NCBI GenBank assembly: GCA_030695265.1
Contig: JAUYTA010000827.1
Coordinates: 1-12,644, forward strand
Source: Bacteroidota bacterium
Lineage (GTDB): Bacteria; Bacteroidota; Bacteroidia; Bacteroidales; Prolixibacteraceae
Length of the DNA stretch: 12,644 nt
Reading direction: 5' to 3'
In this document: piece by piece, positions 6,822 to 12,644 of the stretch
Layout of the letters: each line of letters starts with the position of its first letter
Numbering within the stretch: the first letter of the stretch is position 1
Notes under the pieces: model-generated
What the model saw: only the letters and a program-made list of their open reading frames with translations
Databases searched by the model: none
What the model was told of the DNA's origin: nothing
Position numbers and translations under genes: made by a program

Positions 6822-6903
6822 ACCACAGATTACACTGATTTTCACAGATTAATAAACAAGCAAAGTGAGTTTTCAATCTGTGTTTATCTGAGTAATCCGT
6901 GGT
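6822..6903. repeat. Imperfect palindromic intergenic repeat (ACCACAGATTAC type)
   Basis: A 29-nt left arm (6822-6850, starting ACCACAGATTACACTG) pairs with a 29-nt right arm (6875-6903, ending TAATCCGTGGT) at 23 of 29 positions around a 24-nt loop. Just left of it (6775-6808) is a purine-rich run built on CACAAAG. Both look like dispersed intergenic repeats found in many environmental genomes. With the items at 6647-6718 they are all I see in the 377-bp gap 6615-6991. The arm runs into the open frame in front of rsmA, making a false N-terminal extension. Confidence 0.65.
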
Positions 6904-6991
6904 AGAAACAATTCCTGCTTGGCAAGGCAGGGTCTTTGATTGGTATGTTCAGAATGCAACATTTTGTAGTTATCATTATAGCAATAAAAAA

Positions 6992-7795
6992 ATGACAATC
7001 GTAAGGGCAAAGAAGAATCTGGGGCAGCACTTTTTGAAAGACAAAGACATTGCTCAAAAAATTGTTGAAAGTTTGCAGGCAGTCAATGTGAACAAAGTAT
7101 TGGAAATTGGCCCCGGTATGGGAGTATTAACCGAATTTCTCCTGAAAAATAAATCGTTCGAAACATCAGTTGTCGAGATCGACCGCGAATCGGTTGAATA
7201 CCTGAACGGGCATTTTCCTGAATTGAAGGATCGGATTATCTCAGCCGATTTCCTGCGAATGAGGATTGACCAGATTTTTGATGAACCATTTGCCATTATC
7301 GGTAATTTCCCTTACAACATTTCGTCACAGATATTTTTCAGGGTGCTTGAATTCCACAACCAGATTCCTGAAGTTGTCGGAATGCTTCAAAAAGAAGTGG
7401 CAGAGAGGCTGGCTGCCGGACCCGGCTCAAAAGCCTATGGAATCCTCAGTGTTTTTCTTCAGGCTTATTACGATATTGAATACTTGTTCACGGTTGATCA
7501 GGATCAGTTTATTCCGCCTCCAAAAGTGAAAGGTGGTGTCATCAGGCTCACACGTAACAAAGCCGAGCACCTCGACTGCGATGAAAAACTCTTTAAAAGC
7601 GTTGTCAAAATGTCTTTTAACCAGCGACGCAAAACCATGCGCAATTCGTTAAAAACCATGATAACCACCGATGCATTAAAAGTCAATCCTATCTTCGACA
7701 AACGTCCGGAACAGTTGGGTGTTGCCGAATTTGTAATGTTGACAAGGCTGATCGCGGAACAAGAGGGAGTAGTGATCAGTGATCAGTCGCAGTGA
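6992..7795 (+). CDS. rsmA: 16S rRNA (adenine1518-N6/adenine1519-N6)-dimethyltransferase
   Basis: RsmA (KsgA) dimethylates two adjacent adenines in the 3' hairpin of 16S rRNA during late 30S assembly, using S-adenosylmethionine. From the ATG at 6992 the protein is 267 residues, the normal size. It begins [11 protein letters not shown] (residues 7-17). It has SAM motif I EIGPGMG (38-44), the acidic ribose-binding VEID (61-64), SADFL (84-88) and the catalytic NFPYNIS (105-111). [12 protein letters not shown] follows further on, with the C-terminal helical domain after it. The frame stays open upstream to 6899, but those 31 codons lie partly in a palindromic repeat and show no similarity to the family, so 6992 is the better start. 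The last residues (SDQSQ) come from a dispersed CAGTCGCAGT element and look appended. mgtE follows ~200 bp downstream, a common order in this phylum. Confidence 0.95.
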   Translation: MTIVRAKKNLGQHFLKDKDIAQKIVESLQAVNVNKVLEIGPGMGVLTEFLLKNKSFETSVVEIDRESVEYLNGHFPELKDRIISADFLRMRIDQIFDEPFAIIGNFPYNISSQIFFRVLEFHNQIPEVVGMLQKEVAERLAAGPGSKAYGILSVFLQAYYDIEYLFTVDQDQFIPPPKVKGGVIRLTRNKAEHLDCDEKLFKSVVKMSFNQRRKTMRNSLKTMITTDALKVNPIFDKRPEQLGVAEFVMLTRLIAEQEGVVISDQSQ

Positions 7796-7801
7796 TCACT
7801 G
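7777..7801. repeat. Hairpin over the rsmA stop codon (CAGTGATCA / TGATCACTG)
   Basis: Nine-base perfect arms at 7777-7785 and 7793-7801 flank GTCGCAG. The right arm starts with the rsmA TGA stop. No T-tract follows. It is built from the same CAGTCGCAGT/GTGATCA material that repeats again at 7803-7815, so it is better read as a dispersed repeat than as a terminator. Confidence 0.55.
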
Positions 7802-7819
7802 GTCTGTCGCAGTGAAAAG

Positions 7820-7918
7820 GTCATTGATGGTCATTTGTTTTACGTCATTTATTGTCAATAGCTTCGCGTTTTTTACAATTAAATGACCACAAATGACAAT
7901 TGAATGACCACAAATGAC
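7820..7918. repeat. Palindromic TGACCACAAATGAC-type intergenic repeat
   Basis: AATGACCACAAATGAC occurs at 7882-7897 and 7903-7918 (21-bp period). The reverse-oriented GTCATTGATGGTCATT at 7820-7835 matches its complement at 14 of 16 positions. The result is a long inverted repeat in the rsmA-mgtE gap. No coding content is seen. Confidence 0.65.
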
Positions 7919-7950
7919 TGTGTTTTCCCAATGCCTGAGCATCGTTAGAC

Positions 7951-7982
7951 AACTTGAAACTTTGAACTTGAAACTTTGAACT
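7951..7982. repeat. 14-bp tandem repeat AACTTGAAACTTTG, about 2.3 copies
   Basis: Exact copies lie at 7951-7964 and 7965-7978, followed by AACT. The array ends 10 bp before the mgtE start codon, so it falls in the mRNA leader of mgtE if transcription starts upstream. Confidence 0.8.
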
Positions 7983-7992
7983 GTATTGCGTT

Positions 7993-9347
7993 ATGAAACT
8001 TGAACTCAACAGGCATTTAATCGATCAGCTTACGGATCTGATCGAACAGAAAGCAGATCAGGATATTATTCAGATCATCAGTGAATTCCATCCGGCTGAT
8101 ATTGCAGAAATAATAGAGGAGCTTGACTCTGATGAAGCCAAATACCTCTTTGCGCTGCTCGACGGAGAATTGGCCGCGGATGTATTGGTTGAGATTCCGG
8201 AGAATGACTGGAACAGCTATTTGAAATTATTGCCTCCTGATGTAATTGCCCACCGGTTTATCGAGTACATGGAATCGGACGATGCTGCCGACGTTATGGC
8301 AGAACTTGATGAAGATTTGCAGGATGAGGTATTGCAGCAATTGGAAGACAAGGAACAGGCTGGAGTGCGGATCTGCTGGAATACGACGAGGATACTGCCG
8401 GGGGGATCATGGCCAAGGAACTGGTTGCGGTAAACGAAAACTGGACAGTACAAACCTGTCTGAAAGAAATTAGTATTCAGGCGGAAGACATCGACGAAAT
8501 TTATTACGTGTATGTTGTTGATGATAATTTCGTTCTCAAAGGCGTGCTTTCGCTGAAGATGCTGATCATGAAGCCAACCCTTACAGTGATTAAAAGTATG
8601 GTGACCGAAGATGTTCATTTTGTGCGGACGGATGCAAGCCAGGAAGAAGTGGCACAGATCATGGAAAAATACGATTTGGTCGCACTTCCGGTAGTCGATC
8701 AGATTGGACGGTTGAAGGGCAGGATTACCATCGATGACGTGTTGGATATTATTCGCGAAGAAGCAGATAAGGACTACCAGATGGCTTCGGGTATTTCGGG
8801 TGATGTGGATGCTGGTGATAATGTGTTTCAACGCGCCTGGATACGCATTCCCTGGCTTTTTATCGGGATGGTGGGTGGTATTATCGGAGCAGGTGTGCTT
8901 GGTTCACATTCGTCGCAACTGGAGCAGATTCCTGCGATGGCATTTTTTATTCCACTCATCGCCGCTATGGCGGGAAATGTGGGTGTGCAGTCATCTTCAA
9001 TCATTGTTCAGAGCATTGCCAGCGGAACACGCAACTTCGATTCGGTTGGCAGGAAACTGTTTAAAGAACTTACGGTCGCTTTTAGCATCGCCTTTTTGTT
9101 TGCCACGCTCATATTCGTTTACAATTACTTCTTTAACGGAAATATGAGGCTCACTTATTCGGTGAGTATTACCTTATTTATCGTGATGATTTTTGCCTCT
9201 GTATTCGGAACGGTCATTCCGCTGGTGCTTAACAAGTTCAAAATTGATCCGGCTGTAGCTACCGGCCCGTTTATTACCACCACCAACGACATTCTCGGAT
9301 TGCTTATTTACATGACCGTGGCCCAAATGTTTTTTAAGATATTGTAG
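7993..9347 (+). pseudogene. mgtE: Magnesium transporter MgtE, interrupted by one frameshift
   Basis: MgtE is an inner-membrane Mg2+ channel gated by its cytoplasmic domains. The first frame (from ATG 7993) holds the MgtE_N domain: FHPADIAEIIEELDSDEAKYLF, then ESDDAADVMAELDEDLQDEVL up to DKEQA. It then loses homology and stops at 8433. The second frame picks up at ADLLEYDEDTAGGIMAKEL and carries the two CBS domains and ~5 TM segments, including PLIAAMAGNVGVQSS and the pore segment GPFITTTNDILGL, to 9347. The switch lies in 8362-8369, between GCT (A) and GAT (D): 8 nt where the family has about four codons, so a 4-nt (or 1-nt) loss is likely. Rejoined, the length is ~451 residues, normal for MgtE. 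The rest is well conserved, so a recent mutation or a sequencing/assembly error is as likely as true decay. The start is well placed and follows a 14-bp tandem repeat. Confidence 0.88.
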
Positions 9348-9352
9348 CAAAA

Positions 9353-9366
9353 AAGTCAGGGCTTCA
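9353..9366. repeat. 14-bp direct repeat, left copy
   Basis: AAGTCAGGGCTTCA here is identical to 11770-11783, where it is one arm of a Rho-independent terminator. Here the second arm is missing. The rest of the stretch from the mgtE stop to 9420 shows no gene. Confidence 0.7.
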
Positions 9367-9420
9367 TGCAAAGTTGGGCAGTTTCTGGCCAGGGATTAAT
9401 AACCGATCGACAATACAATT

Positions 9421-9587
9421 ATGATTCGAGTTCTTGTAAGTTCGCACAACTTCGCATATTTTCACACAAGTTCTTGTGAGTTCCTGTAATTTCATCTAAA
9501 AGTTGAATAAACTCACGTAAATCAAATAATTTATGTTGCTTATATTCAGCAATATAATGATATAAACTCTCGTAAACTCTCGTAAGT
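9421..9587. repeat. Degenerate 10-bp tandem repeat array (TTCnnnnAAn)
   Basis: From 9431 to 9500 seven consecutive decamers start with TTC: TTCTTGTAAG, TTCGCACAAC, TTCGCATATT, TTCACACAAG, TTCTTGTGAG, TTCCTGTAAT and TTCATCTAAA. More diverged units follow to about 9520. Two further units (CTCTCGTAAA, CTCTCGTAAG) fill 9568-9587 and touch the stop of the winged-helix remnant. The consensus agrees with the cleaner TTCGTATAAN units at 9778-9893. The 66-codon minus-strand frame here (9619 to 9419) is mostly made of these repeats, and I do not count it as a gene. Confidence 0.7.
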
Positions 9588-9776
9588 TTATAACAATTTC
9601 CAAGTTGCAAAGCCAACATTTTTTATTTTTCCTTCATTTCTGAGTGCTGAAAGCATGTTGCCAACTTTATATTTTTTTTGCGTTTCATTCAAAACTGCCG
9701 AAAGTTTTGGGATAATCAAGTTGTCGATAGCACTACGCTTGGAAGTTCCAAATTTTCTTAAATATTCCAAAATCAT
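9588..9776 (-). pseudogene. Winged-helix C-terminal remnant of a second AlbA_2/GHKL-type gene
   Basis: The 62 codons read MILEYLRKFGTSKRSAIDNL and on through KLSAVLNETQKKYKVGNML to GFATWKLL. They align along their whole length with the last ~62 residues of the neighbouring 553-residue protein (LIIEYLTKWKEASRKQIENL, KLSDVLDEKSKKIKIQNLL, GKKWELH). They therefore represent the C-terminal winged-helix domain of a paralogue. The frame is open upstream for only seven more codons (F-I-R-T-Y-T-N), which come from decamer repeats; the AlbA_2 and ATPase domains are absent. The stop is directly followed by more decamers. It may be a dead fragment, or a domain cassette left by recombination. Translation as a small protein from the ATG at 9776 cannot be excluded. 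Confidence 0.65.
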
Positions 9777-9777
9777 G

Positions 9778-9797
9778 TTCGTATAAGTTCGTATAAA
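9778..9797. repeat. Two decamer units at the start of the winged-helix remnant
   Basis: TTCGTATAAG (9778-9787) and TTCGTATAAA (9788-9797) end one base from the ATG (minus strand) of the remnant. They are nearly identical to the units at 9854-9893. Between the two clusters lies a small inverted repeat, CGTGTTG / CAACACG (9812-9818 and 9824-9830). Confidence 0.75.
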
Positions 9798-9853
9798 TTA
9801 ATAAGTCATTACGTGTTGATATCCAACACGATCAATGTGTTCGTTTGCCGGAG

Positions 9854-9893
9854 TTCGTATAAATTCATCTATGTTCGTATAAATTCGTATAAA
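9854..9893. repeat. Four decamer units directly after the AlbA_2 gene stop
   Basis: Units TTCGTATAAA, TTCATCTATG, TTCGTATAAA and TTCGTATAAA occupy 9854-9893. The minus-strand AlbA_2 gene stop is at 9895-9897, one base away. The second unit is diverged, the other three are identical. Confidence 0.8.
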
Positions 9894-9894
9894 T

Positions 9895-11556
9895 CTAATG
9901 AAGTTCCCATTTTTTCCCTTTGTCAAGTTTTATTCTGGTGCTTTTTTTAAGACTTTGTAAAAGATTTTGAATTTTGATTTTCTTACTTTTTTCATCTAAG
10001 ACATCTGAAAGCTTATCCCAAAGTAAATTTTCAATCTGCTTTCTCGAAGCTTCTTTCCATTTGGTAAGGTATTCAATAATTAAATTTTTATAATAGTCAT
10101 CATCAAATCCTTTGTTACGGATATATTCAGCTTTTAAACCTTCATTATTTAAAGGTTCTATTACCAAATGTGAAAGATAAATATTTGGCTTTCTCCCTTC
10201 AACAAACCTCAGTTTTTTCAGGTATTTGAGTTCATCATCGGTAATGTCTTTTTTCTTTTGCACCCGGTCTAAAAGAAACACATCGGCAAATGCAAGATCG
10301 GGGTGATGCGAAAGAATATCGGAAAATTCAGGATCTAAAATTTTCCCGGTGAGGATCATCCTGGTTTTTTCGTCTTCGAACTCGTAATCGGGCAAAGGGA
10401 ACAACCGTTTTATCTGGTTGGTGTACATCTTTTTAATCCCTCCACCCCTGGTATCAACCAAGCCCAGTTGAAACATAGCATTGGCTAAAAACCGGTTCCG
10501 GTAATTTTCCTCCGGTGCGTCCTGCATGATCACCTTTTCGATGCTGCCCGGAATAAACGTTCCGTTGTTTGAAAACACCAGACGATCGTCTTCAAACTCT
10601 ACTACATTAATATAACCTGCTTTTGAATAGTCGTTGTGGGCAACACAGTTATTGATGGCTTCGCGTATGTTAAATGGTTCGTATCGTGGTAATTCGTTGG
10701 GGAACAATGTCCCTTTTGGCAAATACCGGTATTTAAGGTTGCGGATTTTTTCATATATCTTGTCGATGGCCATAAGAAAGGGCGGCGGAAAAATGTCGTA
10801 ATCTTTCTCTTCATTTTGCACCGTTTTGAGTATCCACCTCATTTTGGCAATTGATGGAATGAGATAATTTTCGGCTTCACTTTTGCCCAGCAGGATAATA
10901 GCAGTGCGGGTAATCTGTCCTTTAATCGTGATTTTAGCTTTGTTCAGAAAAGTCAGGTCGTCCCAAATGTTTACGTCTTCTTTTAATTCAGGGAATTTTA
11001 CCACAAACCGTTCTTTGGCGTATGAAATAGCTTTAGGGTCGAGATCGTCAATTGTTGCTTCGCTTAAAATGGCAGCGCTCCAATCGTTTTCAGTGTTCTG
11101 GTTCCGAATTCGTTCCAATTCTTCCAGGTTCAATGCGCCAAGACTTTCACCATCGCGTCCGTAGAAATGCCCTTCAAAAGCAACCGGAATTCCTTTGGGT
11201 GCAGGCGGTATCTGAAATAGGATGACCCGTCCTTCAGGTAAAATGAGTTCATGGATTTCGATAAACGTAATGCGGTTTGAAGTTTTGTCGGCCAGCTCTT
11301 TTTTCAGGCTATCGAGCTCGACCCTGTTTCTCCTGAACTGAGTTCCGGTTATTTTGTGTTGTTTGTTTTCAATACCAAATACCAGCCATGCACAATCTTT
11401 ACCAAGCAAGTTAGCCTCGTTACTTAAAGCCGAAAAATACTTGCCTAACTTTCTGAAGTCATAATTATTTTCAGCTTCTTTAAATTCAACAATTTCGTTT
11501 TCAGCTTTTAATGATTGAAGCTGTTCGAGTTTGTATTTTAAATCAGTTGTGTTCAT
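9895..11556 (-). CDS. Schlafen AlbA_2 / RecG-related ATP-binding (GHKL) protein
   Basis: This 553-residue protein of unknown target has three parts. Residues ~20-145 form a Schlafen AlbA_2 domain (VEFKEAENNYDFRKLGKYFS, AWLVFGIENKQHKITGT, GHFYGRDGESLGAL). Residues ~285-410 form a GHKL-type ATPase of the RecG-related HATPase_c_4 group: REAINNCVAHNDY at 298-310 as N box, DRLVFSNNGTF at 324-334, and MFQLGLVDTRGGGIKKM at 361-377. Residues ~490-553 form a winged helix. Proteins of this layout are annotated as ATP-binding or RecG-like transcriptional regulators and are common in accessory DNA; AlbA_2 domains also occur in nuclease and antiphage proteins. The ATG at 11556 sits ~28 nt behind a good promoter. 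No partner gene is adjacent, but a paralogue remnant lies just downstream. The domain call is firm; function is unknown. Confidence 0.85.
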   Translation of the reverse strand: MNTTDLKYKLEQLQSLKAENEIVEFKEAENNYDFRKLGKYFSALSNEANLLGKDCAWLVFGIENKQHKITGTQFRRNRVELDSLKKELADKTSNRITFIEIHELILPEGRVILFQIPPAPKGIPVAFEGHFYGRDGESLGALNLEELERIRNQNTENDWSAAILSEATIDDLDPKAISYAKERFVVKFPELKEDVNIWDDLTFLNKAKITIKGQITRTAIILLGKSEAENYLIPSIAKMRWILKTVQNEEKDYDIFPPPFLMAIDKIYEKIRNLKYRYLPKGTLFPNELPRYEPFNIREAINNCVAHNDYSKAGYINVVEFEDDRLVFSNNGTFIPGSIEKVIMQDAPEENYRNRFLANAMFQLGLVDTRGGGIKKMYTNQIKRLFPLPDYEFEDEKTRMILTGKILDPEFSDILSHHPDLAFADVFLLDRVQKKKDITDDELKYLKKLRFVEGRKPNIYLSHLVIEPLNNEGLKAEYIRNKGFDDDYYKNLIIEYLTKWKEASRKQIENLLWDKLSDVLDEKSKKIKIQNLLQSLKKSTRIKLDKGKKWELH

Positions 11557-11583
11557 TTTGCTTCATTGTTTTTTATTTGACCA

Positions 11584-11614
11584 TAAATGTAACACTTTAA
11601 GCCAATTCGACAAA
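11584..11614 (-). promoter_or_regulatory. Bacteroidota-type promoter of the AlbA_2 gene
   Basis: On the minus strand TTTG (11614-11611) is followed after exactly 19 nt by TACATTTA (11591-11584). This differs from the TAnnTTTG -7 consensus at one position. Predicted start of transcription is near 11577, about 20 nt before the ATG at 11556. This is the best promoter match in the window. Confidence 0.55.
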
Positions 11615-11661
11615 TTCGGTTTTATTTAAAAAGTATGCAATTGATTACGGTTATTTCTTAA

Positions 11662-11793
11662 ATTCCAAATTTCATACTATGTCTTGCTTTTTGTTTGTTC
11701 ATTATTCTGGCAATAACTTTTGCGCAAGGAAATGAGAGGTTTGTGTGGTTACAGTGGCATTATAAAAACAAGTCAGGGCTTCACCTGGAGTGA
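11662..11793 (+). other. Possible signal-peptide remnant without start codon
   Basis: A plus-strand open stretch after a TAA at 11659-11661 reads FILCLAFCLFIILAITFAQG, a strong match to a Sec signal-peptide hydrophobic core with an A-Q cleavage site, then NERFVWLQWHYKNKSG to a TGA at 11791. No ATG precedes the hydrophobic run (an ATA stands where a Met might have been). Its last codons lie in the terminator of the opposite-strand gene. It may be the relic of a secreted-protein gene, or chance. Confidence 0.25.
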
Positions 11794-11803
11794 AACCCTG
11801 ACT
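11762..11803 (-). terminator. Rho-independent terminator of the T9SS-substrate gene
   Basis: A 14-bp stem (11771-11784 with 11790-11803, one G-U pair on the minus-strand RNA) closes a 5-nt loop. On the minus strand it is followed by TTGTTTTTAT. It lies ~29 nt after the stop codon at 11832. Confidence 0.8.
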
Positions 11804-11831
11804 ATATATAACATTGCCTACTGGTTTATTG

Positions 11832-12644
11832 TCAATGTTTTACCACCAGCTTTTCGCTGATCATTTCATCTCCAATTTTAACGCGGACAATGTAAACACC
11901 GTCCTTCCATGCAGAGGTATTTAATTTTGTTTGTTTTCCCTTTATTTTGGTTTTCTTTTCTTTCAGGCTTTGTTGCTGATCATATACTTCCAGTTCCCAT
12001 TGGGTACTTTCATCAATCGTTTTTTCACCTTCAGGCGCTATCTCCAAAGTGGTTTCACTTGTTGCAGGATTAGGAGAGAAAACCATGTAATAGCTACCGC
12101 AATCATAACTGCTGCCCATATAGCCGGTAATAATCTGTATTGTATTGTTGCATCCGGTTGCAGTATTGGTGGCATTAACTGTAATTGGCCCACCGGGAGA
12201 TGAATTTGTATTAATGGAAATCATATTTTGATAGGTATAAAACGTTGTCCATGCCGATGGAACAGTCCAGTTGTAATCGGCAAGAGGTACCGGACTGCTG
12301 TTCATAACATAAATGTGGTAGGTTGTATTAGGGCATAAAATCCAAGTGCCGTACATATTGGTCGCATGAACCCCGTCAGAACGGTAAACATCAAACGAAA
12401 CCTCGCTTACATCTGGACCTTTAATCCACACATCTTTTTCAGCCGTAAACGTTTCACCGGAAGGCATATTAAACGTGTAGGTAATTTTTCCTTTCCCGTG
12501 GTAAGTTGGCGATGCAGTTATGTTTGCAATGTTTCCGGTTCCTATGGTGGCTCCGCTAAATAGAATGGAAGGTGTAAGAGCCCAACTTATATTTGTTGCC
12601 AGAGGATCAACATCCATGGAGGCTGTACCTGATGAACAAATAAT
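11832..12644 (-). CDS. Secreted protein with T9SS type A C-terminal sorting domain, 3' part
   Basis: This is the last ~270 residues of a large extracellular or surface protein. The frame is open to the right edge (IICSSGTAS before the Met at 12617), so that Met is internal and the true start lies outside. Ig-like/PKD-like beta-sandwich segments are visible (CSSGTASMDVDPLATNISWA, then a second repeat with LCPNTTYHIYV and WTVPSAW). The final ~80 residues are a Por-secretion (type A) sorting domain: FSPNPATSETTLEI, WELEVYDQQQ, NTSAWKDGVYIVRVKIGD, and the basic end SEKLVVKH. The type IX system would carry it through the outer membrane and attach it to the surface or release it. The sequence is rich in T, N and S, as usual for such domains. 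The passenger function is not visible. A good terminator follows. Confidence 0.88.
   Translation of the reverse strand: MICSSGTASMDVDPLATNISWALTPSILFSGATIGTGNIANITASPTYHGKGKITYTFNMPSGETFTAEKDVWIKGPDVSEVSFDVYRSDGVHATNMYGTWILCPNTTYHIYVMNSSPVPLADYNWTVPSAWTTFYTYQNMISINTNSSPGGPITVNATNTATGCNNTIQIITGYMGSSYDCGSYYMVFSPNPATSETTLEIAPEGEKTIDESTQWELEVYDQQQSLKEKKTKIKGKQTKLNTSAWKDGVYIVRVKIGDEMISEKLVVKH

Noticed and set aside
6899..6991. 31-codon upstream extension of rsmA
   Set aside because: It starts inside the right arm of a palindromic repeat and lacks RsmA similarity; the ATG at 6992 gives a normal-length protein.
7777..7815. Rho-independent terminator for rsmA
   Set aside because: A 9-bp stem is present but no T-tract follows on the plus strand, and it is made of a dispersed repeat.
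8217..8831. 204-codon minus-strand frame opposite mgtE
   Set aside because: It is antisense to conserved MgtE coding sequence, and its C/H/S-rich composition is typical of a shadow frame.
9421..9520. CRISPR array
   Set aside because: The units are contiguous 10-bp repeats with no spacers, and no cas genes are present.
9419..9619. 66-codon minus-strand frame after the winged-helix remnant
   Set aside because: About half of it is built from the decamer repeats and it overlaps the remnant in another frame; no family resemblance.
1..12644. tRNA or rRNA genes, integrase or transposase genes
   Set aside because: No cloverleaf, rRNA core or recombinase motif was recognised by eye on either strand.

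Overview
The window looks like chromosomal DNA of a member of the Bacteroidota. The evidence is a Porin_10-type outer-membrane barrel, a protein with a C-terminal type IX secretion sorting domain, promoter-like TAnnTTTG boxes in place of sigma70 -10 boxes, weak Shine-Dalgarno signals, and the core order flippase-like protein / rsmA / mgtE. The species cannot be named from this sequence.

Layout from left to right: (1) The 3' end of a porin gene (to 1052, + strand). (2) An accessory island, about 1064-3640. It holds the remnants of a split HipBA-type toxin-antitoxin module (minus strand), an apparently intact two-gene AbiE-type module (AbiEi-like antitoxin and AbiEii nucleotidyltransferase toxin, + strand) and the last ~66 codons of a CHAT-domain protease-like gene (minus strand). 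(3) A minus-strand operon, 6614 to 3713: flippase-like membrane protein, FtsX/LolC-like permease, CoA-pyrophosphatase-type Nudix hydrolase. (4) A repeat-rich intergenic region, then rsmA and mgtE on the + strand; mgtE has a frameshift near 8362-8369. (5) A second accessory block, 9353-11783. It holds an intact Schlafen AlbA_2/GHKL-type gene on the minus strand, the winged-helix remnant of a paralogue downstream of it, and clusters of a degenerate 10-bp tandem repeat abutting both stop codons. (6) The 3' part of a secreted T9SS-substrate gene (minus strand) with a good Rho-independent terminator.

Two signals stand out. The AbiE-type module carries the inverted half-sites TGACAGT-N11-ACTGTCA twice with identical spacing. 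One copy sits inside a perfect 25-bp-arm palindrome just before the antitoxin gene; the other starts at the antitoxin stop codon, just before the toxin gene. This fits autoregulation at two points. The second signal is the decamer repeat (consensus close to TTCGTATAAN on the + strand), whose clusters bracket a winged-helix domain remnant beside the intact AlbA_2 gene; this suggests a repeat-mediated domain duplication or exchange site.

Smaller points: a dispersed CAGTCGCAGT element supplies the last codons of both the Nudix and rsmA genes, so both proteins end in QSQ. Several palindromic intergenic repeats of the MITE/REP type flank rsmA. A 14-bp direct repeat, part of the T9SS-gene terminator, brackets the AlbA_2 block.
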